Of a DNA stretch of 64,000 nucleotides, positions 47,337-57,764 are shown in pieces. The translations under genes and the position numbers were made by a program. Within the stretch, counting starts at the first letter, position 1. Every line of letters begins with the position of its first letter. The DNA is from Paucibacter sp. B2R-40 (GTDB lineage Bacteria > Pseudomonadota > Gammaproteobacteria > Burkholderiales > Burkholderiaceae_C), in NCBI RefSeq assembly GCF_025717555.1, contig NZ_JAJIRP010000005.1:186001-250000 (forward strand). The letters are read 5' to 3'. The notes beneath the pieces were generated by a model. That model saw only the letters and a list, made by a program, of their open reading frames with translations. It did not search any database and was not told where the DNA came from.

Positions 47337-48824
47337 TTACAGCAACACGATGTCGTAATGCTCGGTCTGATTGCTCGGCTCCGCGGTCAAGGAGATAGGC
47401 TTGCCGATGAAGTCCGACAGCCCGGCCAGATGCTGGCTTTCCTCGTCCAAAAGCATCTCCACCACATTGGCGGCGGCGACGATGCGGAACTCCTTGGGCG
47501 AGAACTGGCGCGCCTCGCGCAGGATCTCGCGCATGATGTCATAACAAACCGTTCGAGCGGTCTTGACCTGCGCCCTGCCCTCGCAGGTCGGGCAAGGCTC
47601 GCAAAGCATTCTGGACAGCGATTCACGCGTGCGCTTGCGGGTCATCTCCACCAAACCCAACTGGGTAAAACCGCCCAGCGTGACCTTGGTGCGGTCCTTG
47701 CTGAGTTGCTTGCGGAACTCGGTCAGCACCGCCGATTTGTGCTCCTCGCGCGTCATGTCGATGAAGTCAACGATGATGATGCCGCCCAGGTTGCGCAGGC
47801 GCAGCTGGCGCGTGATGGCCCCGGCCGCCTCCAGATTGGTCTTGAAAATCGTGTCGTCAAAATTGCGCGCACCGACAAACCCGCCGGTGTTGACGTCCAC
47901 CGTCGTCATCGCCTCGGTTTGGTCAAATATCAGGTAGCCGCCCGACTTCAAATCGACGCGCCGCGCCAGCGCTCGGCTCAATTCAGCGTCGATATTGTTC
48001 AAATCGAAAATCGGCCGCTCGCCTTTGTAGTGCTCGAGCTTGGCGGTCGCCGCCGGCATGAACAGCTCACCGAAGCCATGCAGCACGTCGTACTGCAGCT
48101 TGGAGTCGATGCGGATCGAGCCGGTACGTTCACTGACCAGATCGCGCAAAACGCGCTCGACCAGGCTCAGGTCTTGATGCAGCAAACTGCCGGGCGGGGA
48201 ATTGAAGCCCTTCTCGCGAATGGCGGCCCAGGCCTTGCGCAGATAGGCGATGTCTGAGGCCAGCTCCTCGTCACTGGCGTCCTCGGCATTGGTGCGCAAA
48301 ATAAAGCCACCGCCGCCGCCCTCCTCGGGCTTGCCCACCAACACCTGCATGCGGGCGCGCAGCAACTCACGCGCCTCGGGAGAGCCGATCTTCTGCGAGA
48401 TGCCGATGTGCTCATCCTGCGGCAGAAACACCAGCATGCGCCCGGCAATGCTGATCTGGGTCGACAGGCGTGCGCCTTTGGTGCCGATCGGGTCCTTGAT
48501 CACCTGCACGGTCAAGGTCTGACCTTCAAACACCAGGCGCTCGATCGGGGTCGCTACACCGCCCTCGGCATGCTGGCTGCGAATATGGCTGGGCGCACCA
48601 TTGACATGCAGATCGGCCACATGCAGGAATGCCGCGCGCTCCAGGCCGATATCGATAAAGGCCGACTGCATGCCCGGCAACACGCGCGCCACCTTGCCCA
48701 AGTACACATTGCCGACCAAGCCGCGCTCCAGCGCGCGCTCGACATGCAGCTCCTGCACCGAGCCGTTTTCAACCACGGCCACGCGCGTCTCCTGGGGAGA
48801 CCAGTTGATCAGAATATCTTCCAT
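47337..48824 (-). CDS. rng: Ribonuclease G
   Basis: A 495-residue RNase E/G-family endoribonuclease that matures 16S rRNA and degrades mRNA. MEDILINWSPQETRVAVVEN is a typical start. An S1-like domain (GNVYLGKVARVLPGMQSAFI with DIGLERAAFLHVADL) precedes the catalytic DNase-I-like domain (YLIFDQTEAMTTVDVNTGGF, NLGGIIIVDFIDM) and the zinc-link motif CPTCEGRAQVKT. Its length is normal for RNase G and lacks the RNase E scaffold. It is followed by tolB and preceded by maf (51 nt gap). Confidence 0.97.
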   Translation of the reverse strand: MEDILINWSPQETRVAVVENGSVQELHVERALERGLVGNVYLGKVARVLPGMQSAFIDIGLERAAFLHVADLHVNGAPSHIRSQHAEGGVATPIERLVFEGQTLTVQVIKDPIGTKGARLSTQISIAGRMLVFLPQDEHIGISQKIGSPEARELLRARMQVLVGKPEEGGGGGFILRTNAEDASDEELASDIAYLRKAWAAIREKGFNSPPGSLLHQDLSLVERVLRDLVSERTGSIRIDSKLQYDVLHGFGELFMPAATAKLEHYKGERPIFDLNNIDAELSRALARRVDLKSGGYLIFDQTEAMTTVDVNTGGFVGARNFDDTIFKTNLEAAGAITRQLRLRNLGGIIIVDFIDMTREEHKSAVLTEFRKQLSKDRTKVTLGGFTQLGLVEMTRKRTRESLSRMLCEPCPTCEGRAQVKTARTVCYDIMREILREARQFSPKEFRIVAAANVVEMLLDEESQHLAGLSDFIGKPISLTAEPSNQTEHYDIVLL

Positions 48825-48875
48825 GGCGCTAATCTCGAATGTTGACGCATATCGGCAGCCTGGGGCCGATATGCG

Positions 48876-49490
48876 TCAAAACTGAACGTTCCACTGCCGC
48901 AGCAATTGCGCCGTCTCGTACAGCGGCAAGCCCATGATGCCTGAATAGCTGCCCTCGATGCGATAAATCCAGGCTGCCGCCTGACTTTGAATCGCATACG
49001 CCCCGGCTTTGCCGAATGGCTCGCCGCTGGCGATGTACATGCGGATCTGCTCGTCGCTGAGCGGCGCAAAGTCAACCGAAGACACATTCAAGGCCACACT
49101 GCGTCGCTCTCCCAAACCCAGCGCCACGGCCGTGATGACGCGGTGGCTGCGGCCGGCCAACAAGCGCAGGGTACGAAACGCGTCATCGGCATCCAAGGGT
49201 TTACCGAGAATCTGCCGATCGACCGCTACCGTTGTGTCTGAACAAAGCACAGGCGCTTGAGCCAAGCCGCGCGCCTTCATTCTGGCCAGAGCAGCGTCGA
49301 GCTTGGCCTGGGTGACGCGCTCGACATAGACCTCGGGCGACTCCCCCGCGATCTCGTCCTCCAGCTTTTCCGCATCCTCTTCAGGACCGGCCAAAAGCAG
49401 ATCGTGGCGCACACCGAGTTGCTGCAGTAGCTGGCTGCGGCGCGGGCTCTGGGAAGCGAGATAGATAAAGTCAAAAAAAGCTGCGCTCAT
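48876..49490 (-). CDS. maf: Maf family nucleotide pyrophosphatase
   Basis: A 204-residue protein with Maf signatures: YLASQSPRRSQLLQQLG, ERVTQAKLDAAL, VLCSDTTVAVDRQILGKPLD, AFRTLRLLAGRSHRVITAVA, YIASGEPFGKAGAYAIQ and GSYSGIMGLPLYET. This set fits the YhdE-type (dTTP/UTP) pyrophosphatase subgroup, which hydrolyses non-canonical or excess NTPs. The gene lies 20 nt downstream of rlmH. Confidence 0.94.
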   Translation of the reverse strand: MSAAFFDFIYLASQSPRRSQLLQQLGVRHDLLLAGPEEDAEKLEDEIAGESPEVYVERVTQAKLDAALARMKARGLAQAPVLCSDTTVAVDRQILGKPLDADDAFRTLRLLAGRSHRVITAVALGLGERRSVALNVSSVDFAPLSDEQIRMYIASGEPFGKAGAYAIQSQAAAWIYRIEGSYSGIMGLPLYETAQLLRQWNVQF

Positions 49491-49510
49491 GGGCTCAAAT
49501 CACTGGCAAA

Positions 49511-49978
49511 TCATTCACGGTGATAGGGGTGGCCCGTCATCACCGTCCAAGCGCGATACAAGCCCTCGGCCAAGAGCACGCGAGCAAATGCATGGGGCAG
49601 CGTCAAATCGGACAAACGCAAGGTTTCATCGGCGGTGGCCTTCAGCGAAGGCGCCAAGCCGTCCGGCCCGCCGATGATCAGCGCAACATCGCGGCCGTCC
49701 CCCATCCACAGCTTCATCCGCTCGGCCAACTGCATACTGGTGCGGCGCTCGCCGCGTTCATCCAGAATCAGCCGGCGCACACCGCGTGGCAAGGCCGCTT
49801 CGATGCGCAGCGCTTCGGCCGCCATCAATTGCTCGGCCGTCTTGCTGCCGCGCGTTTCGGCCTTGACGGCCTTCAACTCCAGGCGCATTTCCGGCGGAAA
49901 GCGCTTGGCGAAGTCTTCATAGGCCGTATCGGCCCAGGCCGGTTGGCGCTGGCCCACGGCCACCAAAAGCAAACGCAT
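49511..49978 (-). CDS. rlmH: 23S rRNA (pseudouridine1915-N3)-methyltransferase RlmH
   Basis: A 155-residue SPOUT methyltransferase acting on helix 69 of 23S rRNA. It has the normal length and motifs: [68 protein letters not shown] and [20 protein letters not shown] ending TGHPYHRE. It lies 14 nt downstream of rsfS, the usual order. Confidence 0.96.
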   Translation of the reverse strand: MRLLLVAVGQRQPAWADTAYEDFAKRFPPEMRLELKAVKAETRGSKTAEQLMAAEALRIEAALPRGVRRLILDERGERRTSMQLAERMKLWMGDGRDVALIIGGPDGLAPSLKATADETLRLSDLTLPHAFARVLLAEGLYRAWTVMTGHPYHRE

Positions 49979-49992
49979 GCCTGAGGGTTGAC

Positions 49993-50745
49993 TTAGGCGT
50001 CGCTGCTCTTCTTGCTGGCGGCCTTCTTGACCGCAGCCTTGACGGCCGGTTTCGGTGCTGCCCGCTTGACACCGACGGTCTTGGTGACGGCTGACTTCTT
50101 GGCGGCAGCCTTCTTCACCGCAGGCTTGGCTGCGCCAACCTTCAAGGTGCTGGTGGCGGGCGTCTTGTGATCCACCTCGCGGCTGCTGGTGGATGAGCGA
50201 TCCACCGGCTTCTTGGCGGCTGGCTTCTTGACAGCAGGCTTTTCGGCCGCGGCCTTGGCGGCGACCTTTTTGCCCACGCCCGGCTTGCCCGGCAGCGAAG
50301 CGGCAACTACCTTCTTCGCTGCAGTCTTCTTGGCTGCCTTCTTGGGCGCAACGTCTTCCTCGTCATCTTCTTCCGAAGCCTTGACCAATTTGGTCTTGCC
50401 GTCGCCCAGCGCCATCTTGACGGGCTTGCCGCCCCACAGCTCTTCGAGATGGTAGTAATCACGGATCGCCGGCTGCATCACGTGCACGACGGCGGCGCCG
50501 CAGTCAACGATGATCCACTCGCCGTTTTCCTCGCCCTCGCAGCGCAGCACGTCCATGCCGCGCTCCTTGACCGTGACACGCACGGCCGAGGCCAAGGCCT
50601 TGGTCTGACGGTTGCTGGTGCCGGACGCGATGATCACGCGTTCGAACAGCGGTGTCAGGTGCTCGGTGTTGAAGACCAAAATATTTTGGGCCTTCACATC
50701 TTCCAAACCATCGACGATGGCGCGTTGCAGCTTACGAATGTCCAT
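49993..50745 (-). CDS. rsfS: Ribosome silencing factor RsfS with a histone-H1-like C-terminal tail
   Basis: A 250-residue protein. The first ~115 residues are a complete RsfS domain ([69 protein letters not shown]), which binds ribosomal protein uL14 and blocks subunit joining under starvation. The remaining ~130 residues are a Lys/Ala/Pro-rich tail of AAKK/PAVKK units ([43 protein letters not shown]), resembling bacterial histone H1-like proteins. Typical RsfS is about 105-150 residues. The tail should bind RNA or DNA nonspecifically. Confidence 0.93.
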   Translation of the reverse strand: MDIRKLQRAIVDGLEDVKAQNILVFNTEHLTPLFERVIIASGTSNRQTKALASAVRVTVKERGMDVLRCEGEENGEWIIVDCGAAVVHVMQPAIRDYYHLEELWGGKPVKMALGDGKTKLVKASEEDDEEDVAPKKAAKKTAAKKVVAASLPGKPGVGKKVAAKAAAEKPAVKKPAAKKPVDRSSTSSREVDHKTPATSTLKVGAAKPAVKKAAAKKSAVTKTVGVKRAAPKPAVKAAVKKAASKKSSDA

Positions 50746-50752
50746 TCAGTAC

Positions 50753-51376
50753 CTACTCACTGTAAAGACGGTGGAGGGCAATATACCCCGCCACCGCGTC
50801 GCCCACCAAGGGGCTTAAATCCTCGTTGCGCGAGGCCAACTCGCGCACTTGGGTGGATGAAACCTGCATCGCCGGCATCGCCAGCTTCAGCATTTTGTTG
50901 GGTTCGGCGAGGACGATTTCCATGACTTCGGCCGAACCCTGAACTTCTTGACCCGCGCGTGCCGCTACCGCCAGCGTCACCAAACCTAACAAGGCCCGCC
51001 AGTCGCGCCAGGTGTGGAAACGCTCGAATTGATCCTGGCCAATCACCAGGAACAATTGCTCACGTGGATACACGGACTGACGAGCCCGCACGGTGTCGAT
51101 GGTGTAGCTCGCCCCATCGCGTTCCAACTCGCTGTCGTCAACCGAAAACCTCGGCTCGCCCGCCACCATCAACTCGGCCATGGCACGCCGGTGCAAAGGC
51201 GCGGCCAAACCGCGGCCAGTCTTTTGCCAGGGTCGCCCGGCCGGCATCCACAGCACTTGATCCAAACCCAGCTGAGTCAAGGCGCAATGCGCCAGGCTCA
51301 AATGCCCCAGATGAGGAGGATCAAAACTCCCGCCAAACAGGCCGGTGCGGCCCGTTCCGCCGAGCTTTACAGCCAT
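50753..51376 (-). CDS. nadD: Nicotinate-nucleotide adenylyltransferase NadD
   Basis: A 207-residue nucleotidyltransferase making NaAD from NaMN and ATP in NAD synthesis. The ATP-binding motif [19 protein letters not shown] is at residues ~13-31; [40 protein letters not shown] and the late VSSTQVREL complete the family pattern. It overlaps the hemF 3' end by 10 nt and ends 8 nt before rsfS. Confidence 0.96.
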   Translation of the reverse strand: MAVKLGGTGRTGLFGGSFDPPHLGHLSLAHCALTQLGLDQVLWMPAGRPWQKTGRGLAAPLHRRAMAELMVAGEPRFSVDDSELERDGASYTIDTVRARQSVYPREQLFLVIGQDQFERFHTWRDWRALLGLVTLAVAARAGQEVQGSAEVMEIVLAEPNKMLKLAMPAMQVSSTQVRELASRNEDLSPLVGDAVAGYIALHRLYSE

Positions 51377-52302
51377 AGATGGGTGGCTGCTTCATGCGCC
51401 CAATCGCGCGGCCGCAAAAAGTCGCTGTACAACTTGGCTTCTTGCGTACCGACCTCGGGCACCCACTGATAACGCCATTTTACGATGGGCGGCATCGACA
51501 TCAAAATCGCCTCGGTTCGACCACCCGATTGCAGGCCAAAAAGGGTGCCACGGTCGAAGACCAGATTGAACTCGACGTAACGACCGCGCCGGTAGGCTTG
51601 GAAGTCACGCTCGCGCTCGGTATAGGCCAGACCTTGGCGGCGTTCGACGATGGGCAGATAGGCCGGCACAAAAGCATCACCGACCGAGCGCAGCATCGCA
51701 AACGCGGCCTCGAAGCCACCCTCGGCGTAATCATCAAAGAAGATGCCGCCTATGCCACGCGGCTCGTCCCGATGCTTCAGATAGAAATACTCATCACACC
51801 AGGGCTTGAAACGCCCATACAACCCGTCGCCATGCGGCATCAGCGCCGCTTCGCAAGTGCGATGGAAGTGTTGCGCGTCACGCTCAAAGCCGTAGTAAGG
51901 TGTCAGGTCCATGCCGCCTCCGAACCACACCACCGGCTCGGCATCGACGGGGAAGGCCGCGAACATGCGCACATTCATATGCACCGTCGGCACGAACGGA
52001 TTGTGCGGATGGATCACCAGCGACACGCCCATCGCCTCGAACGGCGCACCGGCCAGCTCGGGGCGATGCTGGGTCGCCGAAGGGGGCAAGACCCGACCCC
52101 GCACATGGGAGAAGTTGACGCCGCCGCGCTCGAATACCGCGCCGCCTTCGATCAGACGCGACAAGCCGTCACCCTCTAGCCGGCTGCCCGGCTCGCGGGT
52201 CCAGCCGTCACTTATGAATTCGCCGCCATCAGCCGCCTGCAAGGCCGCGACAATGCGCGCCTGCAGGTCAAGCAGATAGTCACGTACGAGTTGCGTATTC
52301 AA
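51367..52302 (-). CDS. hemF: Oxygen-dependent coproporphyrinogen III oxidase HemF
   Basis: A 311-residue enzyme converting coproporphyrinogen III to protoporphyrinogen IX with O2. Motifs include [97 protein letters not shown] and [17 protein letters not shown]. The start appears to be TTG at 52302, overlapping the purD stop (TTGA) and giving [20 protein letters not shown], the N terminus expected for the family. It is translationally coupled to purD. Confidence 0.96.
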   Translation of the reverse strand: MNTQLVRDYLLDLQARIVAALQAADGGEFISDGWTREPGSRLEGDGLSRLIEGGAVFERGGVNFSHVRGRVLPPSATQHRPELAGAPFEAMGVSLVIHPHNPFVPTVHMNVRMFAAFPVDAEPVVWFGGGMDLTPYYGFERDAQHFHRTCEAALMPHGDGLYGRFKPWCDEYFYLKHRDEPRGIGGIFFDDYAEGGFEAAFAMLRSVGDAFVPAYLPIVERRQGLAYTERERDFQAYRRGRYVEFNLVFDRGTLFGLQSGGRTEAILMSMPPIVKWRYQWVPEVGTQEAKLYSDFLRPRDWAHEAATHLWL

Positions 52303-53579
52303 CGCTTCACCGCCCGATAACCGATGTCTTGGCGGTACTGCTTGCCTTCGAACTGGATATTGACCAGGCTCTCATAGGCCAGCGCCTGCGCCTTGCGCAC
52401 CGACTCGCCCAAAGCCGTCACGCACAGCACGCGCCCACCCGAGGTCAGCAACTGACCATCGACTTCGGCGGTGCCGGCGTGGAACACCATATGGTCCTCC
52501 GCATCGGCCGGCAAGCCGCTGATCGCGTCGCCTTTGCGGGGGCTGAGTGGGTAGCCGCCGGCGGCCATCACCACGCCGAGTGCGACGCGCCGATCCCATT
52601 GCAGTTCGACCTGATCCAGCGTGCCGTCGGTGGCATGCAGCAGCACCTCGAGCAGGTCGCTTTTGAGCCGCATCATGATGGGCTGCGTTTCGGGGTCGCC
52701 CATGCGGGTATTGAACTCGACCGTCCGCGGCTGGCCGGCCGCATCGATCATCAAGCCGGCATAGAGAAAACCGGTGAAGGGGATGCCGTCACGCGCCATG
52801 CCTTGGATAGTCGGCATGATGATCTCGTGCATCGCCTTGGCATGGACATTGGGCGTTACGACCGGCGCCGGCGAATAGGCACCCATGCCGCCGGTGTTCG
52901 GGCCTTCGTCACCGTCCTTGAGGCGCTTGTGGTCCTGGCTGGTGGCCAGCGAAACGACGTTCTTGCCGTCACACAAAACGATGAAGCTGGCTTCTTCGCC
53001 TTGCAGGAACTGCTCGATCACGACCCGCGCGACGCCTTCGTTGTGCACGACACCGAGCTTGTTGTCTGCCAGAATCCAGTCGATCGCCTCATGCGCCTCG
53101 GCCAGCGTCATCGCGACGACCACGCCCTTGCCGGCGGCCAAACCGTCGGCCTTGATGACGATCGGCGCACCCTGGGCATCCACGTACGCGTGGGCTGCAG
53201 CCACATCGCTGAAGACCTCGTAGGCCGCAGTCGGGATGTTGTGGCGCTTCATGAAGTCTTTGGCGAAGGCCTTGGACGACTCCAGCTGCGCGGCAGCCTT
53301 GGTCGGCCCAAAGATGCGCAGGCCACGGGCCCGAAACTCATCGACGACGCCGGCGGCCAGATAAGCCTCCGGGCCGACCACGGTCAGCGAGACCTTTTGC
53401 TCGACAGCAAAGTCGGCCAGCGCCTTGACATCGGTGATGGCGATATTGGTCAAACGTGAGTCACGCGCGGTGCCGCCGTTGCCGGGCGCCACATAGACCT
53501 GACTGACCCGCTCACCCTGAGCCAGCTTCCAGGCCAGCGCATGTTCGCGCCCGCCATTGCCAATTACCAAAACCTTCAT
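52299..53579 (-). CDS. purD: Phosphoribosylamine-glycine ligase PurD
   Basis: A 426-residue ATP-grasp enzyme (GAR synthetase) of purine synthesis. It begins [20 protein letters not shown], with [29 protein letters not shown], the ATP-grasp core ([58 protein letters not shown]) and the metal-binding [17 protein letters not shown]. Full length. Confidence 0.97.
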   Translation of the reverse strand: MKVLVIGNGGREHALAWKLAQGERVSQVYVAPGNGGTARDSRLTNIAITDVKALADFAVEQKVSLTVVGPEAYLAAGVVDEFRARGLRIFGPTKAAAQLESSKAFAKDFMKRHNIPTAAYEVFSDVAAAHAYVDAQGAPIVIKADGLAAGKGVVVAMTLAEAHEAIDWILADNKLGVVHNEGVARVVIEQFLQGEEASFIVLCDGKNVVSLATSQDHKRLKDGDEGPNTGGMGAYSPAPVVTPNVHAKAMHEIIMPTIQGMARDGIPFTGFLYAGLMIDAAGQPRTVEFNTRMGDPETQPIMMRLKSDLLEVLLHATDGTLDQVELQWDRRVALGVVMAAGGYPLSPRKGDAISGLPADAEDHMVFHAGTAEVDGQLLTSGGRVLCVTALGESVRKAQALAYESLVNIQFEGKQYRQDIGYRAVKR

Positions 53580-53615
53580 GCGCAGACTTCCCTTTTCATT
53601 CGATCGGTCTAACGA

Positions 53616-54341
53616 TCATTCGTTGATGTTGGCATTGCTGTAAACGGCCTGAGCATCGTCCAGATCTTCCAACATATCCAGCAGCTTTTGCATCCGCACC
53701 GCGTCGTCACCGCTCAACTCGACGGTGTTTTCGGCCCGCATCGTCACCTCGGCCACTTCGGCCTTCAGGCCGGCGGCTTCGAGTGCGTTCTTGACAGCCT
53801 CGAAATCGGCCGGAGCGGTCAGCACCTCGATGGCGCCGTCATCATCGGTGATGACATCCTCGGCGCCGGCTTCCAGCGCCACTTCCATGATCTTGTCTTC
53901 CGAGCTGCCGGGCGCAAACACCAGCTGACCGCAATGCTTGAACTGGAAGGCCACGGCGCCCTCGGTGCCCATATTGCCACCGCATTTGCTGAAGCAATGC
54001 CGCACTTCGGCGACGGTACGCACCTTGTTGTCGGTCATCGTGTCGATGATCACCGCCGCGCCGCCGATACCGTAGCCCTCATAGCGGATTTCGTCGTAGT
54101 GGATGCCGTCCAGATTGCCGGTCGCTTTGTCGACGTTGTACTTGATGCGGTCGGCCGGCATATTCGCGCCCTTGGCCTTTTCCACCGCCAAGCGCAGGCG
54201 CGGGTTCTCCTTGATATCGCCCCCGCCCAGCCTGGCGGCGACGGTGATCTCACGGATGATGCGGGTCCAGATCTTGCCGCGCTTTTCGTCTTGGCGGCCT
54301 TTGCGATGCTGAATATTGGCCCATTTGGAATGACCAGCCAT
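53616..54341 (-). CDS. yebC: YebC/PmpR family protein
   Basis: A 241-residue protein of the TACO1/YebC family: [76 protein letters not shown] and the C-terminal acidic [20 protein letters not shown]. Members act as transcriptional regulators and/or translation factors that relieve proline-stretch stalling. Note that giant Pro-rich proteins are encoded elsewhere in the window. It lies 36 nt upstream of purD on the same strand. Confidence 0.95.
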   Translation of the reverse strand: MAGHSKWANIQHRKGRQDEKRGKIWTRIIREITVAARLGGGDIKENPRLRLAVEKAKGANMPADRIKYNVDKATGNLDGIHYDEIRYEGYGIGGAAVIIDTMTDNKVRTVAEVRHCFSKCGGNMGTEGAVAFQFKHCGQLVFAPGSSEDKIMEVALEAGAEDVITDDDGAIEVLTAPADFEAVKNALEAAGLKAEVAEVTMRAENTVELSGDDAVRMQKLLDMLEDLDDAQAVYSNANINE

Positions 54342-54429
54342 GTGGCTCTTGCTCCTGCTGGGTCTGCTTTTAAGCGACCCACATTAGTTGGATAGACTGC
54401 AATTTTAGCTTTGAGCTCAGGGAACCCTC

Positions 54430-55956
54430 ATGTCAGACCCGATTTTGCTGGCCAGCCACGGCCAAATTGAATGCCATCTGCTGCCAGCGTTAGCAAATCG
54501 GCACGGCCTGATCACCGGCGCCACCGGCACCGGCAAGACCATCAGCCTGCAAACCCTGGCCGAGAGTTTCAGCCGCATCGGCGTGCCGGTTTTCATGGCC
54601 GATGTGAAGGGTGACCTGACCGGCATTTCGCAGGTGGGCGCCCCCAGTCCCAAGCTCTTGGCAACGCTCAAAGAGCGCGGCATCGACGCCCCTGCCCCGC
54701 TGGCATGCCCGACCACGCTGTGGGATGTGTTCGGCGAGCAAGGCCATCCGGTGCGAGCCACCATCTCCGATATGGGCCCGCTCTTGCTGGCTCGCATGCT
54801 GGCCTTGAATGAAACCCAGCAAGGCGTCCTGCAGATGGTCTTCAAGATCGCCGATGACGCCGGCCTTTTGTTGATCGACATGAAGGATTTGCGCGCGATG
54901 CTGCAGCATGTCGGCGACAACGCCGCTCAGTTCACCACCCAGTACGGCAATGTCTCGGCCGCCAGCATAGGCGCGATCCAACGCGGTCTGCTGCAGATCG
55001 AGGCTCAGGGCGGCGACAAATTTTTCGGCGAGCCTATGCTCAATATCGCCGACTTCATGCAGACCGAAGCGGGCCTGGGCGTCATCAATGTGCTGGCCGC
55101 CGACAAGCTGATGAATGCGCCGCGACTGTACGGCAGCTTCCTGCTGTGGATGTTGTCCGAGTTGTTCGAGACCCTGCCAGAGGTCGGTGATCTGGATAAG
55201 CCGAAGCTGGTGTTTTTCTTCGACGAGGCGCATCTGCTCTTCAAGGACGCGCCGGCAGCCTTGATTGAAAGAATCGAACTGGTCGTGCGCCTGGTTCGCT
55301 CCAAGGGCGTCGGCGTCTATTTTGTGACGCAAAACCCGCTCGACATTCCGGACGCCGTGCTGGGCCAACTCGGCAACCGGGTCCAGCATGCGCTGCGCGC
55401 CTTCACGCCGCGTGACCAGAAGGCCGTCAAGGCGGCGGCCGACACCATGCGGGCCAAGCCTGGGCTGGACATCGCGACGGCCATCACCGAACTCGGCGTC
55501 GGTGAGGCGCTGGTCAGCCTGCTGGACGAGAAGGGCCGGCCCAGTGTGACCGAGCGCGTGTTCGTGCTGCCGCCGGGAAGCCAGATCGGCCCAATCTCGC
55601 CCGAGCAGCGCCAGGTCTTGATCAAGAACTCCTTGGTCGCAGGCGTGTACGAGGCCTTGGTCGACCGCGAGTCGGCGTTTGAAAAACTCAAGGGCGGGCC
55701 AGCCAACACGACCGGCACGGCCGCAGCGCCGGGCGGCAGCCAGTCCGCACCAACAAGTGACGACGATGGCGGCATGCTCGGCGGCCTCAAAGACTTGCTA
55801 TTTGGCACCACCGGCCCGCGCGGCGGCCACCATGCGGGCCTGGCCGAGACGGCTGCCAAATCCGCGATGCGCACCATGGGCAGCTCGGTCGGCCGCGAAA
55901 TTGTGCGGGGCGTGCTGGGCAGTTTGCTGGGTGGCAGCAGCAGTCGGCGCCGCTGA
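54430..55956 (+). CDS. HerA-like ATPase (DUF853 family)
   Basis: A 508-residue P-loop protein of the FtsK/HerA superfamily, DUF853 type. Walker A GATGTGKT is at residues 30-37, followed by [20 protein letters not shown]. Further motifs are [36 protein letters not shown] (Walker B), [40 protein letters not shown] and [12 protein letters not shown]. The Gly/Ser-rich C terminus ends in SSRRR. The cellular role of the family is unsettled; no NurA-like nuclease is adjacent. It begins a plus-strand run of genes divergent from yebC. Confidence 0.9.
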   Translation: MSDPILLASHGQIECHLLPALANRHGLITGATGTGKTISLQTLAESFSRIGVPVFMADVKGDLTGISQVGAPSPKLLATLKERGIDAPAPLACPTTLWDVFGEQGHPVRATISDMGPLLLARMLALNETQQGVLQMVFKIADDAGLLLIDMKDLRAMLQHVGDNAAQFTTQYGNVSAASIGAIQRGLLQIEAQGGDKFFGEPMLNIADFMQTEAGLGVINVLAADKLMNAPRLYGSFLLWMLSELFETLPEVGDLDKPKLVFFFDEAHLLFKDAPAALIERIELVVRLVRSKGVGVYFVTQNPLDIPDAVLGQLGNRVQHALRAFTPRDQKAVKAAADTMRAKPGLDIATAITELGVGEALVSLLDEKGRPSVTERVFVLPPGSQIGPISPEQRQVLIKNSLVAGVYEALVDRESAFEKLKGGPANTTGTAAAPGGSQSAPTSDDDGGMLGGLKDLLFGTTGPRGGHHAGLAETAAKSAMRTMGSSVGREIVRGVLGSLLGGSSSRRR

Positions 55957-56065
55957 GCGGCGCTTCGCGCTGAGCGGCCGCGTTTGATCGCAAGCGGCTG
56001 CCCTTGCGCTGCCGCTGACTCAACAATGCGGGCATTGCCAATACAAACCAACGCCCAGCTCAACC

Positions 56066-56593
56066 ATGCAAACGCCTGCCATCAGTGACATCTTCAGCCA
56101 CATCCCCGCCTTTGTCTGGGCCATCTTGGCCTTGATCTTGGTCATGGGCCTGCTGCAAAGCCGCGACCAATGGATGGCCAGGCGCCGCTTGATGGGGGTG
56201 CCCACGATCTGGCTGGCCTATGGTATCTGGGGCGTCGTCAGCAGCTTCGGCTATTCGGCCACTGCGGTCTTGCCCTGGGTTTTGGGTCTGCTGGCCAGTC
56301 TGTCGGTGGTGCGCCGCAGTGGCTGGCCGACGGGCAGCCGCTTCGACAGCGCCCGCGGCCAGTTCTTTGTGCCCGGCAGCTGGCTTCCCTTGGTGCTGAT
56401 GATGGGCATCTTCTTGGCCAAATTTGCCGTCGGTATGAGTGCGGCCATGCATCCGGACTTGCTCGGCAGACCCGAATTCATGGCCACTTTCAGCGCCACC
56501 TTTGGGGCCTTTGGCGGCGCATTTCTAGGCCGCTCGCGCAATATCCTCAACCGAGCAACTTCATCACAAAGCGGACAACTTGAAACACCCTGA
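56066..56593 (+). CDS. Small integral membrane protein (resembles DUF6622)
   Basis: A 175-residue protein with five probable membrane helices (about 15-28, 50-65, 66-80, 107-125 and 140-158). The start MQTPAISDIFSHIPAFVWAI and the early LLQSRDQWMARRRLMGVPTI fit a family of small proteobacterial membrane proteins of unknown function; the DUF6622 name is from memory. The stop lies 4 nt before the ATG of the sensor kinase gene, so it is co-transcribed with that two-component pair and may modulate it. Confidence 0.75.
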   Translation: MQTPAISDIFSHIPAFVWAILALILVMGLLQSRDQWMARRRLMGVPTIWLAYGIWGVVSSFGYSATAVLPWVLGLLASLSVVRRSGWPTGSRFDSARGQFFVPGSWLPLVLMMGIFLAKFAVGMSAAMHPDLLGRPEFMATFSATFGAFGGAFLGRSRNILNRATSSQSGQLETP

Positions 56594-56597
56594 CCCC

Positions 56598-57764
56598 ATG
56601 CCGACTCAGCGTACACCTGCCCCCATCGCCAGCAGCAGCTCAATTTTCAACTTTTGTAGCTACGCTGGCAGACGCGGCGTCTGGCTGATCCGCCAAATCT
56701 TGCTGGTGCTGGGCATTGCCTTGGCCTTGACCTCGGTCTTCATGCTTGTGGAAGGTGTCACCTGGTCGCGGATAGGCCGGCAATTTGCAAACGAATTTGT
56801 CTACACCCTGATGATCAGCGCCGCTTGTTCGAGCATTATCCAGACGCTGACCCATTTGGCCTCCTTGCTTCAGGCCCGTTGGCGCGCACGCAAGGATTTG
56901 CCACCCATAGCTTGGATAGGCTGGCCGGCCATGCTGGCCATCTTGCTGTGCGGCACACTGGCCGGCTACACCCTCGGTTTGGACGCAGCCAATTGGCTGA
57001 TGGGCAACAACTACAAGAATCCTTTCAGTGAAGGCCTGCACAAAGGGCTGATCATGCTGATCATCGCTCTGGTGCCAGGATTGGCGATCACGTTTTTCTT
57101 CGTCACACGAGGTCACCTGGACGCCGCCAATCTGCGTGCCCAAACCGCGCAGCGCGTCGCCGCCGAGAGCAAACTGCGCCTGCTGGAGTCGCAGCTTGAG
57201 CCGCATATGCTGTTCAACACCCTGGCCAATTTGCGGGTGCTCATCGGCATAGATCCGTTGCGCGCGCAAGCGATGCTGGATCAGCTGATCGCCTTTTTGC
57301 GCGCCACCCTGAGCGCTTCGCGCAGCGCCAGCCATTCGCTGCGCGACGAATTCGCAAGGCTGCAAGACTATCTGGCACTGATGCAGATTCGCATGGGAAG
57401 CAGGCTGCGACCAATCCTGGACTTGCCGACTGAACTCGGTGACCTGCCCATCCCGCCCTTGCTCCTGCAGCCATTGGTAGAAAACGCGATCAAACATGGG
57501 CTGGAGCCTGCGATCGACGGCGGAGAGCTGCGCATTTCGGCTCGCCGTGAGGGTCCGGTGTTGCTGCTGGTCGTGCAAGACAGCGGCGTTGGCCTGACCC
57601 AGGCGGCAAGCGCCAGCAGTTCAAACGAAAGCACGCAGTTCGGCCTGCACCAAGTGCGCGAACGCCTCGCGACCCAATATGGCGCCGCAGCCAGTTTGGC
57701 GCTTGCCCCAACCGCCGACGGCGGCACCATCGTCACCATCCAGATTCCGATCCAAATCGCATGA
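56598..57764 (+). CDS. LytS/YehU-type sensor histidine kinase
   Basis: A 388-residue inner-membrane kinase. The ATG at 56598 is preferred to an in-frame TTG at 56580. Four N-terminal membrane helices fall within about residues 25-185 (IRQILLVLGIALALTSVFML, AMLAILLCGTLAGYTLG, LIMLIIALVPGLAITFFFV). The His_kinase domain of LytS type has the H box in LESQLEPHMLFNTLANLRVL, followed by a HATPase with LLLQPLVENAIKHGLEPAID (N box), LLLVVQDSGVGL (G1) and FGLHQVRERLATQYGAAASL. It overlaps the LytTR regulator gene (ATGA). Confidence 0.93.
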   Translation: MPTQRTPAPIASSSSIFNFCSYAGRRGVWLIRQILLVLGIALALTSVFMLVEGVTWSRIGRQFANEFVYTLMISAACSSIIQTLTHLASLLQARWRARKDLPPIAWIGWPAMLAILLCGTLAGYTLGLDAANWLMGNNYKNPFSEGLHKGLIMLIIALVPGLAITFFFVTRGHLDAANLRAQTAQRVAAESKLRLLESQLEPHMLFNTLANLRVLIGIDPLRAQAMLDQLIAFLRATLSASRSASHSLRDEFARLQDYLALMQIRMGSRLRPILDLPTELGDLPIPPLLLQPLVENAIKHGLEPAIDGGELRISARREGPVLLLVVQDSGVGLTQAASASSSNESTQFGLHQVRERLATQYGAAASLALAPTADGGTIVTIQIPIQIA

